In this document: in pieces, positions 33,855-42,226 of the stretch
Layout: the number at the start of each line of letters is the position of its first letter
How positions within the stretch are numbered: position 1 is the first letter of the stretch
Origin: Nodosilinea sp. PGN35
GTDB lineage: Bacteria > Cyanobacteriota > Cyanobacteriia > Phormidesmidales > Phormidesmidaceae
Length of the DNA: 64,000 bases
Assembly: GCF_029109325.1 (NCBI RefSeq)
Contig: NZ_JAQKQJ010000002.1
Span: forward strand, 235,310-299,309
Reading direction: 5' to 3'
Notes under the pieces: generated by a model
Database searches by the model: none
What the model saw: only the letters and a program-made list of their open reading frames with translations
What the model was told of the DNA's origin: nothing
Program-made: the position numbers and the translations under genes

Positions 33855-33890
33855 CAGGCGTTAGTTGCTCAGCAATTGACGCCTGTTTTT
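33855..33890 (+). terminator. Rho-independent terminator of the carotenoid-protein gene
   Basis: A 14-bp stem (CAGGCGTTAGTTGC with GCAATTGACGCCTG, including two G-T pairs), a three-base loop and then TTTTT. It lies about 65 bases after the stop codon. Confidence 0.85.
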
Positions 33891-34049
33891 GTGGAAGTTT
33901 TCCAATGCATTCTACTTGGGTGACCTTTGTAAATGTTTCCCTCTGACGTGGCACCCCCAACGATAAATTCGTTCAACCCAACTCCGTCGAGGATCTGTTG
34001 GGTTTCGCCGAGCCTCAACACCAACCTACAAATTAAGCTGGATGCGCTC

Positions 34050-35225
34050 CTACGGTAGAGTCAAGTCGAGGGTTTTGTCAGTTAAGCGGGGCGATCGCAC
34101 CCCACTTCCCCCCGCAAGAATGCCGGGGGGAAGCAGATCGAGCACTGCTTTTACCACCCTTTGAGGCTCCACCTGGCGCAGGCAGGCGTGGTGCCCCTCG
34201 GGGCAGATGCTCTTGTAGCAGAGGCGGCAGGGCACGTCGTGGAACAGCACCTGGTGGGGCACCTGCCAGGGGGTGTGCTGCAGGTTCGTGAGGGCGTAGA
34301 GATCGACCACGGGGGTGCCGACGGCGGCGGCGATGTGCACCGGGCCGGTGTTGTTGGAGAGCAGCAGCGGGGCGGCAGCTAGCAGGGCCGACAGGTCGGC
34401 CAGATCGAGCAGCCCCACCAGGGAATAGGAGGGCGCATTCATCTGGGCGCGAATGCTTTCGACCAGGTCGCGCTCGGGCGGGGTGCCGGTGAAGAGGACG
34501 GTGAGGCCGGATTTGACGAGCGATTGCGCCACCTGGGCAAACAGCTCTGGCGGGTAGCGGCGGGAGGGGGCGGAGGCACCGGGGTGAATTGCGATCCAGG
34601 GTGTGGGGGGTAGGGGGTGGGGGAGTGGGGGAGTGGGGAGTGGGGGGTGGCTGTTTGGGGTGAGGCCGAGTTGGGCGAGGAGGGTGTGGATGCGCTGCTG
34701 GGCGAGGGGGGTGACGGTCAGTTGCAGGCGAGGGTCGGGGGTGTGATAGCCGACGCTGGCCACCAGGTCGAGCTGGCGCTGGGCTTCGTGGCGGCTAAGC
34801 TCGGGTTCGGGGTCGGGGATGTGGTGGGTGAGCAGCTGGTAGGGGTTTTCGCGGCAGTGGGCCAGCCGCAGGGGAATGTCGGCCAGGTAGGCCATGGTGG
34901 CAGTGGGCAGCGGGTTCTGGCTGTAGACGGTGAAGATGATGGCGGCATCGAAGCGCCGCCGCCGCAGTTCGGCCAGCAGGTCGTGCTCGGGCTGGCTGCT
35001 GGTGCGGGGGGCGGTGGCCTTCAGCCAGGGGGCGTCGTAGACCCAGACCTCATCGACCATGGGTAGCTGGGGGGCGATCGCCGCTCCCGCCGCCGAGGTC
35101 ATCAACGTCAGGTGGCAGCCGGGGCGGCTGGCTTTGATCGCGGCCAGGGCGGGGGTGGTCATCAGCACATCCCCCAGGCTGTCGAGGCGCACGCAGAGAA
35201 TGCGCTGGGCGGTGCTCCAGTCCAT
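34050..35225 (-). CDS. Family-9 glycosyltransferase (heptosyltransferase-like)
   Basis: A 391-aa GT9 enzyme with the N-terminal ILCVRLDSLGDVLMTTPALA, the donor-binding segment SNNTGPVHIAAAVGTPV, and a Cys-rich C-terminal motif PCRLCYKSICPEGHHACL common in cyanobacterial GT9s. Residues about 186-206 ([16 protein letters not shown]) are a proline-rich insert encoded by heptamer DNA, just before the WIAIHPGASAPSRRYP strand. Its ATG overlaps the hldE stop by one base (TAATG), so it is coupled to the ADP-heptose synthase gene and very probably uses that product. The C-terminal 15 residues after GGSGVRSP are not conserved-looking. Confidence 0.85.
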   Translation of the reverse strand: MDWSTAQRILCVRLDSLGDVLMTTPALAAIKASRPGCHLTLMTSAAGAAIAPQLPMVDEVWVYDAPWLKATAPRTSSQPEHDLLAELRRRRFDAAIIFTVYSQNPLPTATMAYLADIPLRLAHCRENPYQLLTHHIPDPEPELSRHEAQRQLDLVASVGYHTPDPRLQLTVTPLAQQRIHTLLAQLGLTPNSHPPLPTPPLPHPLPPTPWIAIHPGASAPSRRYPPELFAQVAQSLVKSGLTVLFTGTPPERDLVESIRAQMNAPSYSLVGLLDLADLSALLAAAPLLLSNNTGPVHIAAAVGTPVVDLYALTNLQHTPWQVPHQVLFHDVPCRLCYKSICPEGHHACLRQVEPQRVVKAVLDLLPPGILAGGSGVRSPRLTDKTLDLTLP

Positions 35226-36721
35226 TACGAGTCTCCGGCGCGAATTTGCTGAATCAGGCCAGTGGTGGAGCGATCGCCCACGTAGGGCACAATCACCACC
35301 TCGCCGCCCAGCTCTTCGATCAGCGGCGTTTCGGGCAGGGTCTGGCGGGTGTAGTCGCCGCCCTTGGCGTAGACATCGGGACGAATCAGGCGAATCAGCT
35401 CGCGGGGGGCCAGGTCGCCAAAGGGCACCACGTAATCGACGCAGCCCAGGGCGGCCAGCACCGTGAGGCGATCACCCAGACCGTTCACCGGGCGGGTTGG
35501 CCCCTTGAGCTGGCGAATGCTGGCGTCGGTATTCACCCCCACAATCAGCACGTCGCCCAGGGCCTTGGCCCGCTCCAGGCAGGTGACGTGGCCTGAGTGC
35601 AGAATGTCGAAGCAGCCGTTGGTAAACACAATCCGCTGGCCCCGCTGCCGCTGCTGCGCCACGATCGACACCAGCTCGGTCTGATCCATAATTCGCTTGT
35701 TGCCCTCCATCAGGGCTTGCCGCAGGGCCAGGGGGTGGCAGCGGGTGGTGCCGGGTTCGCTCACCACCACCTCCGTGGCCATTGCCGCCAGCGAGGCGGC
35801 TCCGTGGGGGTCGGCCTCGGCGGCCAGGGCCAGGGCCAGGGTGGCGACGTAGGTATCGCCCGCCCCGGTGGCGTGACTGCTGGGGGCGGGAGTGGCCAGG
35901 GTGCGGGTGGGTTCGCTCACGGTGCCCTCGCCGTCTTCTAGGAAAATCAAGGCTCCGTCGCGATCGAGGGTAATGGCGGCCATCCAGGCCCCGGTTGCGC
36001 TCAGCACTCGCTGGCCGTGGCGGGTGATCTGCTCGACCCTGGCCGCCCCCGACAGGCGGGGCAGCCCCAGCAGCGCAATGGCTTCGTCGTAGTTGGGTTT
36101 GACGGCGGTGATATCCAGCGAGGCGTAGGTTTGCAGCCGTTTGGAGTCGGCCACCAAAAAGCGGGGGTGCAGCGCCTGGAGCCGCTGGAGAGCCAGGGTG
36201 ACGCGCGGGGTGAGCACGCCGTAGGCGTAGTCTGAAATCACCACGGCGTCGCAGTGGTGAAAGTGGCGCTCCAGCTGTTCGATCAGCCGATCTTCATCGG
36301 CGGCGGCCAGGTCGGCGGTGCTGCCCTGGTCGAAGCGCAGCAGCAGCTGATTTTCGGCCAGCAGGCGCTGTTTGACCAGGGTGGCGCGATCGCGCGATCG
36401 CACCAGCCCCGCCAGGTTCACTCCGCCGCCCTCCAGCGCCGCTTCGAGCTGCTGCCCAGCCCCGTCGTCGCCAATCACCGTCAGCAGGTAGGCCTCGCCC
36501 CCCAGGGTGGCTACGTTGGCGGCGGTGTTGGCGGCTCCGCCCGGCACGTGGCTGGTTTCTCCCACATCGACAATGGGCACCGGAGCCTCGCGGCATAGGC
36601 GCGTGGAGGATCCCTGGAGGTAGCTGTCGAGCATGGCGTCGCCAATCACCAGCACCCGCAGGTGGGGAAAGCTGGCGGTAATTTCCAATAACCGTTTGGT
36701 TTGAGCGTCTAGGGTGTGCAT
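35225..36721 (-). CDS. hldE: Bifunctional heptose-7-phosphate kinase / heptose-1-phosphate adenylyltransferase
   Basis: A 498-aa two-domain enzyme. The N-terminal ribokinase/PfkB domain (about 1-320) has VLVIGDAMLDSYLQGSSTR, VPGGAANTAANVATLGG and the catalytic GAGDTYVATL. The C-terminal cytidylyltransferase-like domain (about 355-498) has FTNGCFDILHSGH (HxGH) and YVGDRSTTGLIQQI. It phosphorylates heptose 7-phosphate at C1 and later adenylates heptose 1-phosphate to ADP-heptose, as in E. coli HldE. Both active sites look intact. It overlaps gmhB by 13 bases at its start and a GT9 gene by one base at its end, forming a tight heptose operon. Confidence 0.92.
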   Translation of the reverse strand: MHTLDAQTKRLLEITASFPHLRVLVIGDAMLDSYLQGSSTRLCREAPVPIVDVGETSHVPGGAANTAANVATLGGEAYLLTVIGDDGAGQQLEAALEGGGVNLAGLVRSRDRATLVKQRLLAENQLLLRFDQGSTADLAAADEDRLIEQLERHFHHCDAVVISDYAYGVLTPRVTLALQRLQALHPRFLVADSKRLQTYASLDITAVKPNYDEAIALLGLPRLSGAARVEQITRHGQRVLSATGAWMAAITLDRDGALIFLEDGEGTVSEPTRTLATPAPSSHATGAGDTYVATLALALAAEADPHGAASLAAMATEVVVSEPGTTRCHPLALRQALMEGNKRIMDQTELVSIVAQQRQRGQRIVFTNGCFDILHSGHVTCLERAKALGDVLIVGVNTDASIRQLKGPTRPVNGLGDRLTVLAALGCVDYVVPFGDLAPRELIRLIRPDVYAKGGDYTRQTLPETPLIEELGGEVVIVPYVGDRSTTGLIQQIRAGDS

Positions 36722-37281
36722 GGTAGGGCTGAGGAGCAGTGCTGAAGAATAACGTCGGCGGCCTGGTCAAAGGTTGCTACGGTCTGGTGGGGCTCCCGGT
36801 TTGGGGCCAGGAGCCATTCGGTTTCGTTGCCGTTGTCGAGCAAGACGGTGCGGCACCCGGCCCGCCGCCCGGCCTCTACATCGTTGAGAATGTCCCCCAC
36901 CAGCCAGGAGCGATTCAGATCCAGGTTGAGGTCTGCCGCCGCCCGCAGCAGCAGGCCCGGCTCGGGTTTGCGGCAGCGACAGCGAAAGGCGTAGCGCGCC
37001 ACCGTGCCCGCCGGATGGTGGGGGCAGTAGTAAAAGCCCGCCAGGGGCACCCCCAGCAGCCGCTGGAGATGCTGCTCTACAGGGGCGATCGCGCTCTCGG
37101 CAAAGTACCCCCGCGCCACCCCTGACTGGTTCGTCACCACCACCAGGGCAAACCCCGCCTCATGCAGCCGCCGCACCCCCGCCGCCACCCCGTCGCCCAG
37201 CCGAATCAGCGCGGGATCGACGTTGTAGGGGATGTCGTCGACCAGGGTGCCGTCTTTGTCGAGGAAAATGGCGGGGAGCAT
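36709..37281 (-). CDS. gmhB: D,D-heptose 1,7-bisphosphate phosphatase
   Basis: A 190-aa HAD-superfamily phosphatase from the ATG at 37281; the frame is open 58 codons upstream without similarity. The nucleophile motif is AIFLDKDGTLVDD, followed by VVVTNQSGVARGYF (motif II), a cysteine/histidine zinc segment YYCPHHPAG...CRCRKPEPGLLL, and SWLVGDILNDVEAGRRAG (motif IV). It removes the C7 phosphate of heptose 1,7-bisphosphate between the two HldE steps. It overlaps hldE by 13 bases. Confidence 0.9.
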   Translation of the reverse strand: MLPAIFLDKDGTLVDDIPYNVDPALIRLGDGVAAGVRRLHEAGFALVVVTNQSGVARGYFAESAIAPVEQHLQRLLGVPLAGFYYCPHHPAGTVARYAFRCRCRKPEPGLLLRAAADLNLDLNRSWLVGDILNDVEAGRRAGCRTVLLDNGNETEWLLAPNREPHQTVATFDQAADVILQHCSSALPCTP

Positions 37282-37547
37282 GGGATGAAATATGAGAGAG
37301 ATCTGAGTTAGTTGACGAAGATTGTGATGAGGAAGCCGAGGTTGTCGCTGGGGCCATTTTGCTGGCCCCAGACCCCCGTCAACCAGGGACGTTCCGCCGC
37401 CCTGGACCCGACGGAAAGGATTGGTTGAACATCGGTTTAAACCTCTGTTCTGCAAATTAGCCTGTGGGCAGCTGTAGGGTGGTGGATGAGAAAATTAGGA
37501 AATAACATCAAAACTCATACTCATCCACCCACCTACCCACCTTCTCC

Positions 37548-38309
37548 TTAAGGCCAGGAGGTTTCCTTCATCGGCAGCACCATCATTTCTGAAATCACCG
37601 TGTCTTTGGGCTGCATCAGCAGGTAGCGAATGGTTTCGGCGACGTTGGCGGGGTCTTGCAGGGTGGTCTGGTCGATGTCGGGGAAGCGATCGAGCAGGAA
37701 GGGGGTGCGCATGCCGCCCGCAATTAAGGAGGTGACTTTGATGTTGTGGGGGCGGCCTTCTACGTGAAGGGCCTGGGAGAAGCCGAGCAGGCCCCACTTG
37801 CTGGCGTGGTAGGCGGAGGCGTTGGCCCAGGCCCGTTTGGCGGCGGTGGAGACAATGTTGATGATGTGGCCGCCGCCGTTCTGGCGCATCTCGGGGAAGA
37901 CGGCTTTTGACATGTAGAAGGGGCCGCTGAGGTTGACGCCGATCACCTGCTGCCACTGGTCGGTGGTGAGGTCTTCGATCGATTCGGTGATGTCGATACC
38001 GGCGTTGTTGATCAGCACGTCGATGCGGCCGTAGCGATCGCGCACCCGATCCAGCAGGGCCATGGCGCTGGCGGGGCTGGTGACGTCGAGGTCGAGGGCG
38101 ATCGCCTGGCCCTGGCCGGTGGAGGACTCGATTTCCTGGGCCAGTTCGCTGGCCAGTTCGTGGCGCAGGTCGGCGACGACCACCTTCAGGCCCGATTCAG
38201 CCAGGCAGCGGCAGGTGGCGGCACCCAGGCCGCGCGCGCCCCCGGTGACAATGGCCACTTTGTTGGCGAGGGTGGGGAACTGGGTGGAGGGTTTAGAAAG
38301 AGTCTGCAT
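37548..38309 (-). CDS. SDR-family oxidoreductase in the heptose locus
   Basis: A 253-aa classical SDR from the ATG at 38309. The 59 upstream open codons are made of heptamer repeats and are excluded. Motifs are TGGARGLG (cofactor loop), NNAGID, the catalytic Ser and YHASK. Its closest general resemblance is to 3-oxoacyl reductase/glucose dehydrogenase-type SDRs. It is not an extended SDR, so it is unlikely to be the HldD epimerase. It may modify a sugar or lipid used by the surrounding glycosyltransferases, but the substrate is unknown. Confidence 0.8.
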   Translation of the reverse strand: MQTLSKPSTQFPTLANKVAIVTGGARGLGAATCRCLAESGLKVVVADLRHELASELAQEIESSTGQGQAIALDLDVTSPASAMALLDRVRDRYGRIDVLINNAGIDITESIEDLTTDQWQQVIGVNLSGPFYMSKAVFPEMRQNGGGHIINIVSTAAKRAWANASAYHASKWGLLGFSQALHVEGRPHNIKVTSLIAGGMRTPFLLDRFPDIDQTTLQDPANVAETIRYLLMQPKDTVISEMMVLPMKETSWP

Positions 38310-38317
38310 GGGTTTCC

Positions 38318-38600
38318 TCGATAAAACGGTTAGCGGTGAAAGGTTTACGGTTAGCGGTTTACGGTGGGCGGTTTGCGGTTTGCGGTTTACGGTTAGCGGT
38401 GCAGGGTCCACGGTGTACGGTGCAAGGTTTACGGTTAGCGGTGCCAGGTTTGGAGGGGTAGCCTCGGGAGCTGTGCGATGCTTCATAACACCTCAACCGC
38501 TTACCGCTTACCGCTCACCGCTTACCGCTTACCGCCCACCGCTCACCGCCCACCGCCCACCGCTCACCGCCCACCGCTTACCGCCCACCGCTCACCCCTC
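38318..38600. repeat. Large heptamer repeat block with opposed arms
   Basis: GGTTAGC/GGTTTAC/GGTTTGC/GGTGTAC-type heptamers occupy about 38330-38440. Their complements (CGCTTAC, CGCTCAC, CGCCCAC) occupy about 38495-38595. The two arms can pair over long stretches, giving a cruciform or large RNA hairpin between the SDR gene and the GT4-GmhA gene. Confidence 0.85.
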
Positions 38601-40550
38601 CTACGAACTCTGGCTGGCGGGCAGCGAGGCGGCGGTGCTGAGGGGTCTGGGGTGGAGCGGCGTGGCTTCTTCCAGCGATCGCGATGGGGCGGGCGGGTCG
38701 GAGCGCTCCAGGTCGGCCTCGACCCACTCGCAGATCAGGTGCAGGGCCAGCAGCTGCACTTCCTGAATCCGCTGGGGGTCGGGGCTGGGCACGCAGATCG
38801 CCTGGTCCACTAGGGGCAGCAGGTCGCCGCCGCTGCCGCCCAGCAGGCCAACGGTGCGCACGTTGCAGTCTTTGGCTGCCGCCACGGCCTGCACCAGGTT
38901 TTCGGACCGGCCGCTGGTGCTGATCACCAGCAGCAGGTCGTCGGGCTGGGCGAAGGTGTGCACCTGGCGGGCGAAAATATCGCTGTAGCCGACGTCGTTG
39001 GCCCAGGCGGTGAGCAGGGCCACATCGGCGGTCAGGGCCATCACCGGCAGCCCGGTGCGGTGGGGGGAGCAAAACCGACCCACCAGCTCGGCGGCAAAGT
39101 GCTGCGATTCGGCGGCGCTGCCCCCGTTGCCGCAGACCAGTACCTTGCCGCCCCGGTTGAAGCACTGGCTGATCTGCCGAGATACGGCCAGAATGTCGGC
39201 GCTGACCAGGCGGCGGGCCTGCCGCATGGCCAGAATGGAGGCGTCGAACCGGGCCTCGATCTGGGCCAGGTCGTTGATAGCGGTTTCGGCGGTGGAGTTG
39301 GCGCTCAGACTGGTGCTGAGCACCGACTCGTAGATGGCCGCCAGGGCGCTGGCCACCTTGGCCCAGGTGAACCGCCGCGCCACGTGGTGCTGGGCCTGGC
39401 GACCAAACAGGTTGAGCACCGCCGGGTTCTGGTACAAAAAGGCAATCCGATCGCAGACTTCCCGCGCATTTTTGGGGGCCACCAGGTAGCCCGTTTCGCC
39501 GTCGCGCACCGTGAACTTGATGCCGCCCACATTGGAGCCAATTACGGGGGTGCCGCAGGCCATCGCCTCCAGCGGGGTAATGCCGAAGGGCTCGTACCAG
39601 GGGGTGGTGACGAACACATCGGCGGCGCTGTAGAAGTACTTCAGCACCTCGCGCCCCCGCTGCCCCACAAAGGTGACCCGATCGCCAATGTCCAGATCGG
39701 CGGCGATCGCCTGCAAGCGGCCAATCTCCGGCGTGGCCTCCGGGTCGGGCGTTGTGGATTCGCCGCCCACCACCACCAGCCGGGTCGGCAGCCGCTGCCG
39801 GTTCAGCAGGGCGATCGCTTCCAGCACCGTATCCACCCCCTTGCGCGGCACCATCCGGCCCAGCTGCAACACCACCCGCTCGGCGGCGGGCAGCCCCAGG
39901 GTAGCCCTGGCCTGCCGTTTGGGAATCGGCCAGAACTCGCTCAAATCGACCCCGCAGGGCACGATGTGGATCTTGCTGGCGTCCGCCTCGTAGAGCTGAA
40001 TCAGATCGTCGCGATCCTGCGGACATTCGGCGATAATGCCGTCAGCATTCTGCACCACCTGCTCCTCAATCGCAAAGCGATCGTCCGGAAAGCCATCGGC
40101 CTCGCCCTGGTGCCGCCGCCGCACCTTGCCCAGGGCGTGAAACGTGACCACAAAGGGAACACCGACGTACTGCTTGATCTGGCTGGCGACCCGAGCCGAC
40201 ATCCAAAAGTTGGCGTGCACCAGGTCGTAACCGCTGCCCTGCTGCTGCTCGCGGCGGGCAAAGGCCACCATAAACCGGGCAAATTCTCCCATGTGGGGCA
40301 GCAGCAGCTCCTTGGGCACCGGCTCCGGCGGCCCCGCTGGCACGTGAACAATGCGCACCCCGTTGTGCCACAGCACCGCCTCGGGCAGATCGGGGGCATC
40401 GCGCCGGGTAAAGACATCGACGGTATAACCCAGGGCGGCGAGCTGCTTGGCCGTCTGGCCCACGTAGACATTCTGGCCGCCGCTGTCGGTACCGCCAAAG
40501 CTGCCCAGGGGCGAGGCGTGTTCGCTGATGATGGCGATTCGTTTGGTCAT
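38601..40550 (-). CDS. Fusion of GT4 glycosyltransferase and GmhA-like SIS domain
   Basis: A 649-aa fusion. Residues about 1-425 are a GT4 enzyme of the sucrose-phosphate-synthase-like type (SPLGSFGGTDSGGQNVYVGQ, HANFWMSARVASQIK, LGRMVPRKGVDTVLEA, PWYEPFGITPLEAMACGTPV). Residues about 430-615 are an SIS domain with GNGGSAAESQHFAAELVG and ISTSGRSENLVQAVAAAK. It keeps the Glu of AAELVGRF and a His in LLALHLICEW expected for sedoheptulose-7-phosphate isomerase (GmhA). It would therefore both make heptose 7-phosphate, the first step to ADP-heptose, and transfer a sugar. The last 25 residues are low complexity. hldE and gmhB lie in the same strand run. Confidence 0.88.
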   Translation of the reverse strand: MTKRIAIISEHASPLGSFGGTDSGGQNVYVGQTAKQLAALGYTVDVFTRRDAPDLPEAVLWHNGVRIVHVPAGPPEPVPKELLLPHMGEFARFMVAFARREQQQGSGYDLVHANFWMSARVASQIKQYVGVPFVVTFHALGKVRRRHQGEADGFPDDRFAIEEQVVQNADGIIAECPQDRDDLIQLYEADASKIHIVPCGVDLSEFWPIPKRQARATLGLPAAERVVLQLGRMVPRKGVDTVLEAIALLNRQRLPTRLVVVGGESTTPDPEATPEIGRLQAIAADLDIGDRVTFVGQRGREVLKYFYSAADVFVTTPWYEPFGITPLEAMACGTPVIGSNVGGIKFTVRDGETGYLVAPKNAREVCDRIAFLYQNPAVLNLFGRQAQHHVARRFTWAKVASALAAIYESVLSTSLSANSTAETAINDLAQIEARFDASILAMRQARRLVSADILAVSRQISQCFNRGGKVLVCGNGGSAAESQHFAAELVGRFCSPHRTGLPVMALTADVALLTAWANDVGYSDIFARQVHTFAQPDDLLLVISTSGRSENLVQAVAAAKDCNVRTVGLLGGSGGDLLPLVDQAICVPSPDPQRIQEVQLLALHLICEWVEADLERSDPPAPSRSLEEATPLHPRPLSTAASLPASQSS

Positions 40551-40555
40551 GGCTG

Positions 40556-40680
40556 TGAGGGGTGAGGGGTGAGGGGTGAGGGGTGAGGGGTGATGGGGTG
40601 ATGGGGTGGGAGGGTAGGGGCAGACGGCGTCTGCCCATGGGAGGGGTGGATGGGGGAGGGTATGGCGGCGACGGGAAAGG
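40556..40680. repeat. GGTGAGG heptamer repeat
   Basis: GGTGAGG units repeated five times at 40559-40592 are followed by degenerate G-rich units. Non-coding, just upstream of the GT4-GmhA gene. Confidence 0.8.
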
Positions 40681-40685
40681 TGAAG

Positions 40686-40754
40686 GCGTAGCGTGGGTTA
40701 GGCGGTTGGGGTTAGGCGCAATGGCCCATTTCTCATGGCCCGCCGTAACCCACG
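40686..40754. repeat. Dispersed repeat C (GTAGCGTGGGTTA ends)
   Basis: The outer ends CGTGGGTTA and TAACCCACG form an inverted repeat. A second copy with a different middle is at 53249-53328. It overlaps the C-terminal codons of the next glycosyltransferase, whose final VGYGGP is encoded by this repeat. Confidence 0.55.
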
Positions 40755-41722
40755 GCGGGGGAGACAGGGACAGGTTTGAGGGCGATCGCATCGGTAAAGG
40801 CGGCGTTCCAGTCCTGCACAAAGCGGTAGAGGTTAAAGCGGGTTTGGCCGACGGTTTGGGCACCCTGGCTGAGGTGGCGGGCCAGGTCGGGGTGGTCGAT
40901 CAGCTGCTGCATCTGCTTGACGAGCGCCGCTGGGTCGGTGTGGATGTAGCCCGACACATCGTTTTCAACCACGGTGGGCAGCTCGGTGGTGGCCAGGCCC
41001 ACGATGGGCAGGCCCAGGTACAGGGCTTCGCAGACGGCCAGGCCCAGGCTGGTGTAGCGCACGGGGTGAAAGAAAAAGCGGTAGCGGGCCATCAGGGCGG
41101 GCAGCTCGCGGTGGGAGATATTGCCCAACCCGCCCAGGCTTTCAGAATCCATCCCCACCAGGTCGAGGGGGATCTGCTGGCGCACCTGCTCAAACAGGTC
41201 GGCCCCCAGGCGGCGACCGCGCGATCGCAGCCCGTTTACCACCACAATGCCCTTAGGAATTTCGCCTGTGTACTGCACGTCTTCGGGCACCGTTACCCCG
41301 TGCTCAATCACTCTGCTGGGGGTACGGCCACAGTCCCACATCAGCCGGTTAAAGGCAGTGACGTGCACCAGCAGCAGCTGGGGATCGTCCACCCCGTGCC
41401 GGGTGTCGGTAGGGTGCTCGCGGGGCGGGTCGTGCTCTAGAAAAATCTGCGGCAGCCGCCGCTGCTCGGGGCTGAGAATCTCGTACTGGTCCTGCCGGTA
41501 GTTGCGGCTCGACTGAAACAGAATGCAGTCAAACGCCTGGTGGCGCACGTCTTCTGCCGCAATGTCGTGGACATTGTGGCCCCAGTCGAACCCCGACAGC
41601 CGCCCGCCGTAGCCCTCGGGATGCCCCGGCTTGGTGGGCAGATAGAAGTCGTGGGGGCACTGGGTCAGGTAGTAGAGGTAGCTGCCGTGGACGTGCCAGG
41701 TGAGGATGCGGAGGCGTTGCAT
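40733..41722 (-). CDS. Glycosyltransferase (GT-B fold, GT4-like)
   Basis: A 329-aa protein starting MQRLRILTWHVHGSYLYYL and containing FLPYL-type loops (HDFYLPTKPGHPEGYGG), VIEHGVTVPEDV between the two lobes, and the donor-site region FFHPVRYTSLGLAVCEALYLGLPIVG. The latter is the family-4 Glu-rich motif. It resembles cyanobacterial glycosyltransferases found in LPS or exopolysaccharide loci. The C-terminal VGYGGP tail comes from a dispersed repeat. It lies in the minus-strand heptose locus. Confidence 0.8.
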   Translation of the reverse strand: MQRLRILTWHVHGSYLYYLTQCPHDFYLPTKPGHPEGYGGRLSGFDWGHNVHDIAAEDVRHQAFDCILFQSSRNYRQDQYEILSPEQRRLPQIFLEHDPPREHPTDTRHGVDDPQLLLVHVTAFNRLMWDCGRTPSRVIEHGVTVPEDVQYTGEIPKGIVVVNGLRSRGRRLGADLFEQVRQQIPLDLVGMDSESLGGLGNISHRELPALMARYRFFFHPVRYTSLGLAVCEALYLGLPIVGLATTELPTVVENDVSGYIHTDPAALVKQMQQLIDHPDLARHLSQGAQTVGQTRFNLYRFVQDWNAAFTDAIALKPVPVSPAVGYGGP

Positions 41723-41791
41723 AGGGGAGGGGGGTGAGGGGGTGAAGGGTGGGGGGTGGATGGGTGAAGGGGTGGGATTGATGGGAGTAGT

Positions 41792-42226
41792 TCAGAGGGC
41801 TTTTGGCTGAGACTTATCTACCCATCCACTCCACCACTTCCCCAACAGGTCAAGCAGATGCCGACAATCCCCATCCTCTGGCGGGGGTGAGCAGTGGCTG
41901 AGCACCTGGCCGCCGAACTCGTGGGACTGGCCAATGCGGATGGGGATGCCGGCCAGGTAGCAGAGGTAGCCGAGGGTGTAGGGCGACTGACCGGGGGCGG
42001 TGAGAATCACGGCGGCGTCGAACTGCTGGTGGCGCAGCCAGGCGATCGCCCGCTGCCAGTCAACCGGGGTGCTGGTCTGGGAGAGCAGCAGCCAGGCGGC
42101 CCGGGCAGGATCTACAACGGTCAGGTCGGCCTGGGGGCAGAGGCCCTGTAGTTCGGCCAGGGCTGGAGTTTGGGCCTGGGTGAAGACAAGCACTCGCTGG
42201 AGGTCAGCACTGGTTTTAACGGCCAT
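41792..42226 (-). CDS. Truncated family-9 glycosyltransferase-like protein
   Basis: A 144-aa protein resembling only the N-terminal half of GT9 enzymes (VLVFTQAQTPALAELQ, QFDAAVILTAPGQSPYTL, YLAGIPIRIGQSHEFGGQVL). The C-terminal donor-binding half with the DTG/NTG motif is absent. The frame ends shortly before a G-rich heptamer repeat. It overlaps the upstream GT9 gene by 11 bases, as expected for a former operon member. It is probably a degenerate remnant; a regulatory or partner role is possible but unsupported. Confidence 0.55.
   Translation of the reverse strand: MAVKTSADLQRVLVFTQAQTPALAELQGLCPQADLTVVDPARAAWLLLSQTSTPVDWQRAIAWLRHQQFDAAVILTAPGQSPYTLGYLCYLAGIPIRIGQSHEFGGQVLSHCSPPPEDGDCRHLLDLLGKWWSGWVDKSQPKAL

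Noticed and set aside
37548..38309. SDR considered as the missing HldD epimerase
   Set aside because: It is a classical 250-aa SDR of the 3-oxoacyl-reductase type, whereas HldD is an extended SDR of about 310 aa.
38318..38600. Regular short repeats considered as a CRISPR array
   Set aside because: Units are seven bases long and contiguous, with no spacers and no cas genes, so they are STRRs.
38578..40026. A 482-codon minus-strand frame overlapping the GT4-GmhA gene in another phase
   Set aside because: Arg/Gly/Ala-rich shadow of the true frame; no start context or family resemblance.
38958..40565. A 535-codon plus-strand open frame opposite the GT4-GmhA gene
   Set aside because: It is antisense to a gene with clear domains; the composition (Gly/His/Gln/Val-rich, no motif) is that of a shadow frame in GC-rich DNA.
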